A stretch of 63,740 bases of DNA from Ignavibacteria bacterium (GCA_016873805.1 VGVZ01000017.1:1-63740); one strand, 5' to 3'. Shown: positions 52,173-62,083, counted from the first letter of the stretch. The notes: generated from the letters alone by a model not told the origin. A program made the numbers and translations.

Positions 52173-53762
52173 TTAATGCCGGAAGTGTCGCACTCCTGTG
52201 AAGATCATTGCAATGTTGTTATGGTTGGCGGCCTGGATGACTTCCTCGTCCCGGATTGATCCTCCGGGTTGTATCACTGCAGTGGCTCCCGCCTGAACGG
52301 CTTCGAGGAGACCGTCGGCAAACGGAAAGAATGCGTCCGATGCAACGGCGCATCCCTTCAGATCGAGCCGCGCATCCGCCGCCTTCAGGGCTGCCACTCG
52401 TGAGGAATCGACACGCGACATCTGGCCCGCCCCGATGCCCAGGGTCCGATCTCCACGCGCGTACACGATCGCGTTCGACCTCACGTGCTTTGCAACTCGC
52501 CAGGCAAACAACATCGCCTCCAGCTCGGCCGATTCCGGCTTCCGCTCGGTCACAACTCTCATGAGATCCGGACTGATATCGGCGCTGTCCCGTTCCTGGA
52601 CAAGGTATCCACCAATGACGCTCCGGATATCCAATCCTTTCTGAGCGCGGACGTCGTTCGCGACTTCAACGATTCTCCGGTCCTTTTTCCGCGTCACGAT
52701 TTCCACTGCGTCAGGAGCATACCCGGGAGCGACAACGACCTCAAGAAAGAGTGGATCCATGGCGGTCGCTGTTTCCGCATCGACCTCCCGATTCAATGCC
52801 ACGATACCGCCGAACGCGGATTTAGAATCGGTCGCGAGTGCTTTGCGGTATGCCTCGGCAAGGTGTTCATCGGTCCCAACGCCGCACGGGTTGTTGTGCT
52901 TGACAATCACTGCCGCCGGCTTTTCAAACTCCAGGCTCAGAAGAAACGCCGACTGGAGATCGAGGATATTGTTGAACGAAAGCTCTTTGCCGTGAAGCTG
53001 ACGGAAGATTGATGTGAAGTCGCCGTAGAACGCGGCAGATTGGTGAGGATTCTCACCGTATCGAAGTTCGTGCGATTTCGCCGCATTGATGGAAATGCAC
53101 GTTGGGAGCTTCTCGTTTGCACCAAGGGAATTCACGTATGCGGAAATCGCTTCATCGTAGCGTGCGATGTTGTGAAACGCCTTTTTCGCCAGGGCAAAAC
53201 GCGTTTCCGCCGACAATTGACCGTCGTTGGACTCGATTTCGCCGGCGATCCGATCGTACTCAGCCGGTTCCATGACAACGGCTACCGAACCGAAATTTTT
53301 CGCGGCGGCGCGAACCATTGCGGGGCCGCCGATATCGATCTCTTCGATGGCTTCTGAGAGTGATACATTGTTTCCCGCGATGGTTTTCTCAAACGGATAG
53401 AGGTTGACAACAAGAAGTTCTATCGGATGGATGGATTGGTCGCGCAGTTCTTTGGCGTGCTCCGGATCGTCGGTGCGAGCGAGCAATCCCGCGTGGATTG
53501 CCGGATGAAGCGTCTTGACGCGGCCGTTCAGGATTTCAGGAGACTTTGTAACGTCGGATACCGGAGTAACATTCAGCCCCGCGTCCCGGAGCGTTTTGTA
53601 CGTTCCCCCGGTGGAGATGATTTCGACACCGAGGCGAGAAAGCCGGCGGGCGAGCTCGACGATTCCGGTTTTGTCACTTACACTGAACAGAGCCCGGCGC
53701 ACTTTCACCGGCCGGTGATTCAACGTTCCAAAAATCTGCTGAATGTTCATCTGCGTCGCCAT
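52173..53762 (-). CDS. purH: Bifunctional AICAR formyltransferase/IMP cyclohydrolase
   Basis: A 529-residue PurH for the last two steps of IMP synthesis. The N-terminal cyclohydrolase domain has [20 protein letters not shown] and [14 protein letters not shown]; the formyltransferase domain has [50 protein letters not shown] and [14 protein letters not shown]. The ATG at 53762 overlaps the purN stop by one base (TGATG), so the two are coupled. Confidence 0.96.
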   Translation of the reverse strand: MATQMNIQQIFGTLNHRPVKVRRALFSVSDKTGIVELARRLSRLGVEIISTGGTYKTLRDAGLNVTPVSDVTKSPEILNGRVKTLHPAIHAGLLARTDDPEHAKELRDQSIHPIELLVVNLYPFEKTIAGNNVSLSEAIEEIDIGGPAMVRAAAKNFGSVAVVMEPAEYDRIAGEIESNDGQLSAETRFALAKKAFHNIARYDEAISAYVNSLGANEKLPTCISINAAKSHELRYGENPHQSAAFYGDFTSIFRQLHGKELSFNNILDLQSAFLLSLEFEKPAAVIVKHNNPCGVGTDEHLAEAYRKALATDSKSAFGGIVALNREVDAETATAMDPLFLEVVVAPGYAPDAVEIVTRKKDRRIVEVANDVRAQKGLDIRSVIGGYLVQERDSADISPDLMRVVTERKPESAELEAMLFAWRVAKHVRSNAIVYARGDRTLGIGAGQMSRVDSSRVAALKAADARLDLKGCAVASDAFFPFADGLLEAVQAGATAVIQPGGSIRDEEVIQAANHNNIAMIFTGVRHFRH

Positions 53763-54379
53763 CACGCGTCCACGGTCACTTTTCTTCCTTCAACCTTCAC
53801 CCGTCCCTCCACAAACGCCTTGATCGCCTGCGGATAGATTTCGTGTTCAACCGTCAACACCCGTTCTGCCAGCGATTCCGGTGTGTCATCCGGATAAACA
53901 TGGACCTGTTTCTGTATGACGATCGGACCCCGGTCGTATTCTTCATCCACGATATGAACGCTCGCGCCCGACACCGTCGCGCCTGAGGCAATCACTGTTT
54001 GGTGAACCCGGATACCGTACATCCCTTTTCCGCCAAACGCCGGGAGCAGTGCCGGATGAATATTCAGGATACGGTTGCGATACCGCTCAATGATGAGGGA
54101 TGGAACCTTCTTCATGTAACCGGCGAGAGCAATCAGCGCGACGCCGTGTTCTTCGAACAACCGCAACAGTGCATCGGCAAATGCTTCTTCGGACGGATAG
54201 TGGAGCTGACTGCAGTGGTATGCGGGAATGTTGTGCGAGCGTGCAATCTCAAGTGCGCCAGCCGTTGAGTTGTTGCTGACGACGAGAGTGATCTTCCCGG
54301 GAATCGTTCCCCGGTGAATTGCGTTGAGAATTGCTCGTAAGTTTGATCCGCCTCCCGACGCAAGAACGGCAATGTTCAT
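53762..54379 (-). CDS. purN: Phosphoribosylglycinamide formyltransferase
   Basis: A 205-residue GART: AVLASGGGSNLRAIL at the N-terminus, VVSNNSTAGALEIA, and the catalytic Asn/His/Asp region (NIHPALLPAFGGKGMYG, SVHIVDEEYDRGPIVIQ). It adds the first formyl group in purine synthesis. It is coupled to purH downstream. Confidence 0.95.
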   Translation of the reverse strand: MNIAVLASGGGSNLRAILNAIHRGTIPGKITLVVSNNSTAGALEIARSHNIPAYHCSQLHYPSEEAFADALLRLFEEHGVALIALAGYMKKVPSLIIERYRNRILNIHPALLPAFGGKGMYGIRVHQTVIASGATVSGASVHIVDEEYDRGPIVIQKQVHVYPDDTPESLAERVLTVEHEIYPQAIKAFVEGRVKVEGRKVTVDA

Positions 54380-54518
54380 CTGGGGAATCCGACCGACGAC
54401 ATTTTTGGCCCCGTCAATGTAACGATAAGTCGCAGGATTGTCAACGAATTGGGGGAATGGAGGGGGAAGCTTTGACCAATCACGCGCGGATTTGTTGTTC
54501 TCGGATCGACGTGTTTCT

Positions 54519-54935
54519 TCACCTTCCGAGGAGAGGACGCCTGAGGAGATGAACTGAGACTGTCGTGAGCGCGGTCACAAGAAGGGCAAAACTCAAGAGC
54601 AGTGTCGGGAGTGAGGCGGGTAAGGCGCTCAGAACGACTGCCGCAATTCCCCCTGCAAGGTACATCCCGTGGGCCCAGCTAATCAGTTTGCGGCCCGGTG
54701 CAGGAGAAGCCACCCGGTCGCGTCCTCCAATCTCCCGGAGACGGTTCAAAAGCACCGGGGACGGTGAGACCCGCGGGATCTCGATGAGCAATTCTTCAAC
54801 TGTCCGAAGAGATTCACAGTAGGACCTGCACTGGTCGCACGATCGCAGATGGAGACCCACGTCTGGAGGGAGACTGGTTCTCCTTTTGGGTACATATGCC
54901 TCGTCTATCCTTTTGCGGATTTCATCACACTTCAT
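54519..54935 (-). CDS. Membrane anti-sigma factor with putative zinc finger
   Basis: A 138-residue protein. MKCDEIRKRIDEAY and HLRSCDQCRSYCESL give the zf-HC2-type HxxxCxxC anti-sigma zinc motif. Two hydrophobic helices follow (about 83-125), with a short basic tail. It would hold the ECF sigma factor encoded just upstream at the membrane. It overlaps the sigma gene by 11 bases and has GAGGAAA before its ATG. Confidence 0.82.
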   Translation of the reverse strand: MKCDEIRKRIDEAYVPKRRTSLPPDVGLHLRSCDQCRSYCESLRTVEELLIEIPRVSPSPVLLNRLREIGGRDRVASPAPGRKLISWAHGMYLAGGIAAVVLSALPASLPTLLLSFALLVTALTTVSVHLLRRPLLGR

Positions 54936-55542
54936 GGCTTTCCTCGTCGGGTTGTCCGATAAGAAGTTTGCGCAGGCGTTCCCGTCCCCGATGAAGCACG
55001 GTAGCAACAGAACCGGGTGGAATATTCAGGATCTCAGAAATTTCTGCGTAGGTCATTTCCTGCAAATAGAACATCGTGATCACTGTGGCTTCCCGCTGGG
55101 GAAGACGGCTGATCGTGCGTCCCACGGCTTCTGCCTGTTCGCGCCGGACGACCTGCTCATGCGCATTCTCACTTTTATCTCCCGGGAGATGCATTTCCAA
55201 TATATCCCCCGGATCTCTCCTCCTACGCATCGTTTCGAGCCGCTCCCTTCGGGTCAAACAGACATTGAGGGTAATTTTCCAGATCCATGTTGAGAGGACA
55301 GCATCTCCGCGAAAGGAGTGAAGCGAGCGATGTATTCGAAGGAAGACATCCTGTGTCGCCTCCTCGGCTTCCTCCACGTTGCCCAGAACGCGGTACGCAT
55401 GCTCGTACACCTGTTTGCTGAAGTCACGAACGATATCCGGAAAATCAGGTTTCGATCGCACGTTTTGCCGGAAGTACTTGGATTCGATGATGCGATTTCT
55501 GTAGTACCAGATTAGACTCACCGAGCCACGGATTTCTTTCAC
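54925..55542 (-). CDS. ECF-type RNA polymerase sigma factor
   Basis: A 205-residue sigma-70 family ECF factor. Region 2 is visible in VYEHAYRVLGNVEEAEEATQDVFLRIHRSL and STWIWKITLNVCL; region 4 in ISRLPQREATVITMFYLQEMTYAEISEILNIPPGSVATVLHRGRERLRKLL, both read across the motif. GTG at 55542 has AGGAGGAA upstream and is taken as the start; the frame is open to 55608 without a good site. It is divergent from two small membrane proteins that may be its targets. Confidence 0.9.
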   Translation of the reverse strand: MKEIRGSVSLIWYYRNRIIESKYFRQNVRSKPDFPDIVRDFSKQVYEHAYRVLGNVEEAEEATQDVFLRIHRSLHSFRGDAVLSTWIWKITLNVCLTRRERLETMRRRRDPGDILEMHLPGDKSENAHEQVVRREQAEAVGRTISRLPQREATVITMFYLQEMTYAEISEILNIPPGSVATVLHRGRERLRKLLIGQPDEESHEV

Positions 55543-55634
55543 TTCTTCCTCCTGTTGCGGAGTTTTGCTTCCGGTGAAAGAAAATCCGCACAACCATAGT
55601 CTAATCAAACAGAAACCGGTACGGAGAATCGATC

Positions 55635-55994
55635 ATGCACTATACTGATTGTATTGTTCCTGCGGTCATTGTCGTTTGGGCTGCGTTTGAATACCATCGC
55701 CGGGAGCAGGAGTTCAAAGAAAAGATGGCGTATTTTGCGAGAGGGCTTCCCCCGCCGCAACCTGCCCCCTTCCACCCATCATGGAGACTCTGGACCACAG
55801 GTTTGACTGCGCTCTCTCTCTTTGCATTCGTGGCGGGAATGGTATTTCTCGGCATCACAACACTTCCACGATATCGCACTTCATTCTTTCTGATCGCACT
55901 CCCATTTGCTTTTCTTTTGCCCGTACTGTTGTTGATTCTGAGGCGAGATTATCGAATTGCGCGAAGAGTTTCCGACCGAAAGGGGGACTCATGA
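55635..55994 (+). CDS. Small membrane protein, possible ECF regulon member
   Basis: A 119-residue protein with an N-terminal hydrophobic segment and two transmembrane helices (about 54-73 and 82-103) separated by a short loop; Pro-rich GLPPPQPAPFHPSW lies before the first. It resembles small membrane proteins found next to ECF sigma/anti-sigma genes in Bacteroidota. Its stop overlaps the next ATG (ATGA, 55991-55994). Unknown function. Confidence 0.6.
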   Translation: MHYTDCIVPAVIVVWAAFEYHRREQEFKEKMAYFARGLPPPQPAPFHPSWRLWTTGLTALSLFAFVAGMVFLGITTLPRYRTSFFLIALPFAFLLPVLLLILRRDYRIARRVSDRKGDS

Positions 55995-56368
55995 TTTCTC
56001 TCATTCTCGTGTATGTCACAGCAGTCCTCGTATCGATCGTTCTCGAGCGGCAGGAGCGTCGTCACTGTTTCAACATCGAGTTGGAATATCGCCTTCTGCA
56101 GAAGCCCGTTCCCCCCAAGCGGCCGAAACTCCCGCGACTCGAATCGTGGCTGAACATCGCCGTCGGAGTCCTCTTGTTGATGCTGGGCGCACTGTTCCTT
56201 TGGACCCTCTTCTCTGTCATTTCAAATCATCAACTCACGCCGTTGAAACCGATGGAACGTGATGCTCTGATGGGAGGAGCTGTTTTTGTCGCGGCCGGCC
56301 TCGCGCTGATTATTCTCGGTGCGAAATCCCTGAAACTGAACTCAGACTATGAGCGAGCCAATCGGTAA
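55991..56368 (+). CDS. Small membrane protein, partner of the preceding one
   Basis: A 125-residue protein with three hydrophobic segments (about 2-18, 55-80, 92-112). The loop holds KPVPPKRPKLPRLESW, similar in character to the loop of the preceding protein. GGGGGAC precedes the ATG, which lies inside the preceding stop. Divergent placement from the ECF sigma gene suggests joint regulation. Unknown function. Confidence 0.6.
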   Translation: MISLILVYVTAVLVSIVLERQERRHCFNIELEYRLLQKPVPPKRPKLPRLESWLNIAVGVLLLMLGALFLWTLFSVISNHQLTPLKPMERDALMGGAVFVAAGLALIILGAKSLKLNSDYERANR

Positions 56369-56399
56369 GAGCGGTTCATCTGTCCAACCCATCGATAGC

Positions 56400-57347
56400 T
56401 CAGACCACAGCTCCTTCAAGAACTTCGACCGCTTCTCTGGCTGAGGAAATCTTCGCTGTGAGACCAATCGGAATCGTAAGCTTTGGTGAAGTGTGGCCAA
56501 ACTGGAGGCCGGTGAGAACAGGAATCTTCAATGATTCAACAAACTCATCCAGAACCTGTTGCGTTGTGAGGTGCGGCGTGGAGGGATCTTGAGGAACGCA
56601 GTCAACAAACGTCCCAAGGATAACGCCGTTGACGAGATCCAACATTCCGGCGTTACGAAACTGCACAAGCATCCGGTCAATCCGATGGGGCGCTTCATCG
56701 ATATCTTCCAGGAAGAGAAGGGCATCTTTGTATGATGGAGAATAGGGCGTTGAGAGGTTGGAGGTCACAAGGGCAAGGTTTCCACCGATCAGTCGTCCCG
56801 TTGCATTTCCCTTCCCATGAGCATGCACCGTCATGCCGGGGGGATTGGAAAGAACTCCGATCTTCTTCGGAGAGGTCAGCTGGCGCCAGAATTGTTCTTC
56901 GGTAAACGCATCCATGGTGTTCCACATCTCCACCGCCACCATCGGTCCGGAAATACTTGCCAATCCGGTTCGCGCATACAGGGCAAGCTGGAGAGCGGTG
57001 ATATCGCTGTAGCCCACGATGATCTTCGGATCTTTCCGGACTGCCGCGTAGTCGATAGAGGGCAACAGCCGCGGCGTACCATATCCGCCTCGGAGAGCAA
57101 AAATTGCTCGCGCTTCGCGATCACGGATCGCGTCGTTCAAATCTTCCAGTCGTTCTTCATCCGTTCCTGCCAGATACCCGTGCTGTTTTGTGACGTGCTT
57201 TCCAACCTTCACGCGGTATCCGAGTCGCTCGAGGTACTGCACCCCCTGCTCAATCCGATTGCTTGACGCTGGTGTACTCGCCGGTGCAATCAGTCTGATA
57301 AGATCTCCTTGCCTGAGACGTTTCGGTTTCAAAACGGTTGTGCGCAT
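56400..57347 (-). CDS. LD-carboxypeptidase (S66 family)
   Basis: A 315-residue cytoplasmic S66 peptidase of the LdcA type, which removes the terminal D-Ala from recycled murein tetrapeptide. The catalytic triad is seen in IIVGYSDITAL (Ser), LFLEDIDEAPHRIDRML (Glu) and LQFGHTSPKLTIPIG (His). ARAIFALRGGYGTPRLLP is the family loop. The ATG at 57347 is preferred to a TTG five codons upstream. With anmK elsewhere in the window it suggests peptidoglycan recycling. Confidence 0.9.
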   Translation of the reverse strand: MRTTVLKPKRLRQGDLIRLIAPASTPASSNRIEQGVQYLERLGYRVKVGKHVTKQHGYLAGTDEERLEDLNDAIRDREARAIFALRGGYGTPRLLPSIDYAAVRKDPKIIVGYSDITALQLALYARTGLASISGPMVAVEMWNTMDAFTEEQFWRQLTSPKKIGVLSNPPGMTVHAHGKGNATGRLIGGNLALVTSNLSTPYSPSYKDALLFLEDIDEAPHRIDRMLVQFRNAGMLDLVNGVILGTFVDCVPQDPSTPHLTTQQVLDEFVESLKIPVLTGLQFGHTSPKLTIPIGLTAKISSAREAVEVLEGAVV

Positions 57348-57454
57348 GGTATCTTTCAACAATTTGTTATAACATTGGCATTAAGTTATCAACAATTGGC
57401 TCATTGTCAACGTGAGACACCCCAGGTGCGAGTGGAGAGAGGAAGGAGCGCAAC

Positions 57455-57952
57455 ATGCACAACCTGAAGCCGGAAGAAATTCTGCAATCTGTTCACCGAA
57501 TCATGAAGGCGGCAGAATACGGGTTCTTCATCACGATCGGTGAAGATGGATACCCCTCTGCCCGATTGATGCAGCCGTTCGAGCCGGAAGCAGATTTGAC
57601 GATCTGGTTCGGGGCGAATCCGGGTTCCCGAAAGATACGCGAGCTTCAGAGGAACAAGAAGGTGACGATCGGCTTCCACGATTCGGCCACGACGGCGTAC
57701 GCCGCGCTCAGAGGATCTGCGGAAGTTGTGAATGATCCGGCACAGAAGGGACGGTACTGGAGAGCGTTCTGGTCGGATATTTATCCCGGCGGGCCAGAGG
57801 GTGACGAATATGTTTTGGTCAAGTTTGTTCCCGATCGAATCGAAGTGATGGATTTTCAGGGGCATGTGCTTCCGCAGCCGTACGGCCTGAAACCGAATGT
57901 TCTGGAACGATCAGGTGCATCGTGGGCGTTGAGTAATCGCGAGGATCTGTAG
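57455..57952 (+). CDS. Pyridoxamine 5'-phosphate oxidase-fold flavoprotein
   Basis: A 165-residue PNPOx-like split-barrel protein of the general-stress-protein-26 type: GFFITIGEDGYPSARLMQPF, LTIWFGANPGSRKIRELQRNKKVTIGF, AYAALRGSAEVVNDPAQK and YVLVKFVPDRIEVMDF. It probably binds FMN or F420-like cofactor; the substrate is unknown. GAAGGAG precedes the ATG. Confidence 0.8.
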   Translation: MHNLKPEEILQSVHRIMKAAEYGFFITIGEDGYPSARLMQPFEPEADLTIWFGANPGSRKIRELQRNKKVTIGFHDSATTAYAALRGSAEVVNDPAQKGRYWRAFWSDIYPGGPEGDEYVLVKFVPDRIEVMDFQGHVLPQPYGLKPNVLERSGASWALSNREDL

Positions 57953-58077
57953 TCGACAGAACGTGAACTTCTAGCCGACATCTCCGTATCACGTTTCATA
58001 TCTGTGCCCATCCGCGCCGTTTCAGTAATATCGGCGCTAGTACTTTTGCAGAGAGCTGATTTATGAAAGGAACTCGC

Positions 58078-59427
58078 ATGAAAGTCTTTCGCTTGATTCT
58101 TCCCCTCCTCCTGTCAACAATGCTCTATGGACAGGAGATCAGGCTTTCCATCCCTTACGAGCGCTTCACACTTCCCAACGGCCTCACCGTCATTCTCCAC
58201 GAAGATCACACGACTCCGACGGTGAGCGTCAACGTCTGGTACCATGTCGGGTCGGGCAACGAGAAACCGGGACGCACGGGATTCGCGCATCTCTTCGAGC
58301 ACATTATGTTCGAAGGATCGGGCAATGTTCCGGAAGGAAAGTTCGACGAATGGCTCGAGGCGGCCGGAGGAAACAACAACGGATCGACGAATTCCGACCG
58401 CACGAACTATTGGGAGAACATCCCCAGTAATGCACTCGAGCTTGCCCTCTTTCTCGAATCCGACCGACTCGGCTATCTTCTCGACGCTATGACGCCCGGA
58501 AAGGTTGATGGCCAGCGCGACGTTGTGAAGAACGAACGGCGGCAGTCGTACGAGAACCGACCGTACGGCATGGCCTCAATCGTCATCTCCGAAAACCTCT
58601 ATCCGAAGGATCATCCGTATCACTGGCCGACGATCGGTTCGATGGAGGATCTTTCCGCGGCAAGCTATGAAGACGTGGTGGAATTTTTCAAAACGTACTA
58701 TGTGCCGCGTAATATGAGCATGGTCGTTGCCGGCGCGATCAACAAGGAAGAGACGAAGCAGCTTGTGGCAAAGTGGTTCAGCGAGATTCCTTCCGGCAAT
58801 CGCGCACAGCCGGTGTTGCCTCCTCATGCCGCGCTTTCACAGGAAAAGAAGGTGGTCCTTGAAGATCGAGTGCAACTGCCGCGTGTGTACATGGCGTGGC
58901 ATTCTCCGGCACACTTCGCCCCCGGAGACGCGGAGCTTGATATTGTCGCCAGTATTCTCGCCGGCGGCAAGAATTCACGTCTTTACAAAAGACTCGTGTA
59001 CGAGCTCCAGATTGCCCAGGATGTTTCGGCGTTTCAATTTTCCTCAAAGCTCTCGTCCACCTTTTGGATTGTTGCCACCGCGAGAGCAGGCAAATCGCTC
59101 CCCGAGCTTCAACGCGTGATCGATGAGGAGATCGGCAAGTTCCAAAAGGAAGGTCCCACAGCGCGGGAATTACAGCGAGCGGTCAATCAGTATGAATCGA
59201 GTTTCCTCGGTCAGCTTGAGCGCGTTGGTGGATTCGGAGGTAAAGCTGATCTGCTCAACAGCTACTACTTCGCGACCGGCAATCCCGACTACTTCAATGA
59301 GGATCTCATGCGGTACAAATCGGTCGATCCTCAGGACGTGCAGTCAGCCGGGCAAACATTCTTGACGAACGCACGCGTGGTGTTGAGTATTGTTCCACAA
59401 GGGAAGAAAGAGCTCGCAATTCCATAG
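58078..59427 (+). CDS. M16 zinc peptidase, catalytic partner
   Basis: A 449-residue exported M16 protein (signal ending at LYGQ). The inverted zinc motif is HLFEH (H71, E74, H75) with the third ligand E153 in KNERRQSYENRPYG. Both M16 halves are present. It is likely a periplasmic processing or degrading peptidase. ATG 58078 with AAAGGAA eight bases upstream is preferred over ATG 58063. The next gene encodes a probably inactive partner, 79 bases on. Confidence 0.9.
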   Translation: MKVFRLILPLLLSTMLYGQEIRLSIPYERFTLPNGLTVILHEDHTTPTVSVNVWYHVGSGNEKPGRTGFAHLFEHIMFEGSGNVPEGKFDEWLEAAGGNNNGSTNSDRTNYWENIPSNALELALFLESDRLGYLLDAMTPGKVDGQRDVVKNERRQSYENRPYGMASIVISENLYPKDHPYHWPTIGSMEDLSAASYEDVVEFFKTYYVPRNMSMVVAGAINKEETKQLVAKWFSEIPSGNRAQPVLPPHAALSQEKKVVLEDRVQLPRVYMAWHSPAHFAPGDAELDIVASILAGGKNSRLYKRLVYELQIAQDVSAFQFSSKLSSTFWIVATARAGKSLPELQRVIDEEIGKFQKEGPTARELQRAVNQYESSFLGQLERVGGFGGKADLLNSYYFATGNPDYFNEDLMRYKSVDPQDVQSAGQTFLTNARVVLSIVPQGKKELAIP

Positions 59428-59506
59428 AAGGCATGGGCAAGGCAGACATTCTGCTCTGCGGTCGAATGTTCTCAGCTCCCTCATTGACACACCGAAAGGT
59501 TTTCAC

Positions 59507-60970
59507 ATGAACAAAGTATCTGGATTCGCTCGACGAAGCGTTTTCATCGGCCTCTCGTTACTGCTCGTTGTCTTTTCCCTCAGTGCACAGAAACCCGACC
59601 GAACCAAACCCCCGGAGCTCGGACCTCCCCCCTCCATGAAGCTTCCTCCCATACCCCGGTTCACGCTCTCCAACGGTATGAACGTCGTGCTGATGGAGAA
59701 GCACGATGTTCCTCTGGTGCAAATCAACGTTCTCGTCAGGTCGGGAAGCGCGATGGATCCGGTCGGCAAGAAGGGCCTCGCTTCACTCACATCGGACATG
59801 ATGGACGAGGGTGCGGGAACGCGAGATGCGTTACAGCTTGCGGACGCCATCGATTTTCTCGGGGCGCGGATCAGTTCCTCGGCCGGGATGCACACGAGTG
59901 TCGTTGGACTGTTCACGCCGACATCCAAGCTCGGAGAGGCGCTTCCTTTGCTTGCGGACGTCGTGATGCGACCTACGTTTCCGCCATCCGAGCTTGACCG
60001 CCTCCGCAAGGAACGATTGACCACATTGCTCCAATGGCATGATGAACCGAGAGCGATTGCGTCGGTAAAATTCAACAGTGCGATTTTCGGAAGCAAGCAT
60101 CCGTATGGTCTTCCGAGCATGGGAGACGAGAAGAGCATACGCGGTTTCACGGTAGAAGATTTGAGAAGATTTCACGGTGATCGGTTTCACGCCGGCAATG
60201 CTTCGATGATCGTCGTTGGTGCGGTGCAAAGGGGGGAGATTCAAACGAAACTTGAAGCACTCTTCGGCACGTGGGAACGCCGCACCGCGCCGTCGGTGAG
60301 TTGGCCGTCGGTTTCGCAAGTAGCGGCACGAACGGTAACGATTGTCGACAAACCCGGAGCGGCACAATCGGAGATTCGGATCGGGCGAATCGGCGTTGAG
60401 CGACTCACGGATGACTACTTCAGCATTGTGGTGATGAACACCGTACTTGGAGGATCGTTCACGTCGCGGCTGAACCAGAATCTTCGTGAGACGCACGGCT
60501 ATACGTACGGAGCGGGATCATCATTTGACATGCGTCCGCTTCCCGGTCCGTTTCTCGCATCATCGGCAGTTCAAACCGACGTCACCGACAAAGCGCTCAC
60601 CGAATTTATGAAGGAGCTCAACGGTATTCTGGAGCCGATCACGGATGAAGAACTCGTTCGTGTGAGGAACTACGTCGCGCTGAGTTATCCATCCGGTTTT
60701 CAGTCTGTCGGGCAGATTGCGAGTCAGCTCAACGAGTTGGTAACATACGGGCTGCCGGAGAACTATTTCAACACATATATAGAAAAGGTACTCGCGGTGA
60801 CGAAGGAAGATGTTCAACGCGTCGCGCGAAAGTACCTTGATCCTTCGAAAGTTGCGGTTGTGATCGTAGGAGACTTGAAGAAGATTGAGAAGGGTGTGCG
60901 CGACTTAAAGTTGGGGAGTATGAAGACCGAGTCAATTCAGGATGTCTTGGGCAAGCCGCCCAGGTTGTAA
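59507..60970 (+). CDS. M16-like protein lacking the zinc motif
   Basis: A 487-residue exported M16-family protein (signal ending at LSAQ). The position of HxxEH is occupied by SLTSDMMDEG (near 93-102), so the zinc site is gone. The C-terminal Arg-Tyr-type region (RETHGYTYGAGSSFDMRP) is kept, which in M16B pairs binds substrate. It probably forms a heterodimer with the preceding catalytic protein. GAAAGG precedes the ATG at 59507. Confidence 0.88.
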   Translation: MNKVSGFARRSVFIGLSLLLVVFSLSAQKPDRTKPPELGPPPSMKLPPIPRFTLSNGMNVVLMEKHDVPLVQINVLVRSGSAMDPVGKKGLASLTSDMMDEGAGTRDALQLADAIDFLGARISSSAGMHTSVVGLFTPTSKLGEALPLLADVVMRPTFPPSELDRLRKERLTTLLQWHDEPRAIASVKFNSAIFGSKHPYGLPSMGDEKSIRGFTVEDLRRFHGDRFHAGNASMIVVGAVQRGEIQTKLEALFGTWERRTAPSVSWPSVSQVAARTVTIVDKPGAAQSEIRIGRIGVERLTDDYFSIVVMNTVLGGSFTSRLNQNLRETHGYTYGAGSSFDMRPLPGPFLASSAVQTDVTDKALTEFMKELNGILEPITDEELVRVRNYVALSYPSGFQSVGQIASQLNELVTYGLPENYFNTYIEKVLAVTKEDVQRVARKYLDPSKVAVVIVGDLKKIEKGVRDLKLGSMKTESIQDVLGKPPRL

Positions 60971-61448
60971 ATATCGTTTTGGGGTGAGTCGGTTCTCTTC
61001 GCGCCTGTCGTCACGATACTGCCCGTGCCGTCTGGATTCCATAATTCTCGTATAATCGAGGAGGATCCTGTCGGCCGGGCATGCTTATTTCTGTCATATT
61101 CGAGCTTTCCTTGTTGCGATCTCATTTTTCTTGACAACGTGCTTCCTGGTCGCTAACTTTTGCTGATTCTTAAGGCGGTTTGCGGTTGAGGGGAGGGGGA
61201 TTTGGGTCCACCAAACGAGATCGCTGCCGTGCATTTCATACCTCTTAATTCCATTTCTCCAGCCCTTTCACGGACGTGCGGGGTTTTTCTCTTCTTTGAA
61301 GGGAACCCGGATGCGCGTCTTTTGAGTCTCCAGTTAAGCACGAAGCTCGAATATCGAAATTCGAAACAATGTCAAATTTCAGAATCCTAAATAGATATTA
61401 GGGGGATTGTGAAACAGTTTTTCGTTTGCAGTTTTTGGGGAGATCTCA
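60971..61448. other. Intergenic stretch at the edge of the mobile region
   Basis: No gene is seen. A TTGACAA box is at about 61131. From 61336 it turns AT-rich and holds the left flanking repeat of the four-helix-bundle unit. Confidence 0.4.
61336..61390 (+). repeat. Left inverted flanking repeat of the four-helix-bundle unit
   Basis: AAGCACGAAGCTCGAATATC continues as GAAATTCGAAACAATGTC and ends with CAGAATCCTAA. The complement of 61903-61947 reads AAGCACGAAATTCGAAATAC and ends in CAGAATGC. The two imperfect copies face each other around the gene at 61449. Such A/T-rich GAATTTCG sequence often flanks this gene family. Confidence 0.55.
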
Positions 61449-61862
61449 ATGGCCAAAGAGCATTTGGGAGAAGCACCACGATCCAATATCAAAATATCGG
61501 ACAATTCCAAAATCCCAGGCACCAAACGATTCGATCTCGAAGACCGTACGCTGCAGTTCGCACGAGACGTTAGGGACTTTGAGAAATCGCTCCCCAATAG
61601 TCTCTCAAACACCGAACACGGTAAACAATTGATACGATCTTCAGCCTCCGTAGGCGCAAACGATATTGAAGCAAATGAGGCATTGAGCAAGAAAGATTTC
61701 GTAATGCGGATCAAGATTTGTCGAAAGGAGGCGAAAGAGAGTCGTTGCTGGCTGAATCTCGTCAGGTGTTCTGACCAACTGGATCCCAAGAGATAGTCGC
61801 TGATTCAGGAGTCCACCGAGCTCATGAAGATATTCGGTGCGATCTTAGCCAAATCCCGGTAA
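61449..61862 (+). pseudogene. Four-helix-bundle (S23/IVP-type) protein gene with an internal TAG
   Basis: GGGGAG and ATG at 61449 open a four-helix-bundle protein: IRSSASVGANDIEANEALSK and KDFVMRIKICRKEAKESRCW are family signatures. The frame stops at TAG (61794-61796) after DPKR, but in the same frame it continues SLIQESTELMKIFGAILAKS and Arg to TAA at 61860-61862, exactly the expected last helix. The C-terminal helix is therefore cut off by one nonsense codon. Function of the family is unknown; it is related to proteins encoded in 23S rRNA intervening sequences. Confidence 0.8.
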
Positions 61863-61902
61863 TTCTGAGGATCCGGAGTTCATCAACGGGTTTTAGATTT
61901 TG

Positions 61903-61947
61903 GCATTCTGTTTTTTGTATTTGTTATGTATTTCGAATTTCGTGCTT
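61903..61947 (-). repeat. Right inverted flanking repeat of the four-helix-bundle unit
   Basis: GCATTCTGTTTTTTGTATTT leads into TATTTCGAATTTCGTGCTT, the imperfect reverse complement of 61336-61390. Together they frame about 0.5 kb containing the broken gene. Confidence 0.55.
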
Positions 61948-62083
61948 CGAATTAAAAAAGGGGGCAACAACGTGATCCAACGTGCACCAAGGTCCGCCGC
62001 ACAGAATGCCAATCAGCGGAAGTCGAGACGGTTATTAGATGTTATAAGGCACCGCCTCTCTGACATATCTTTGGAGACCAACC

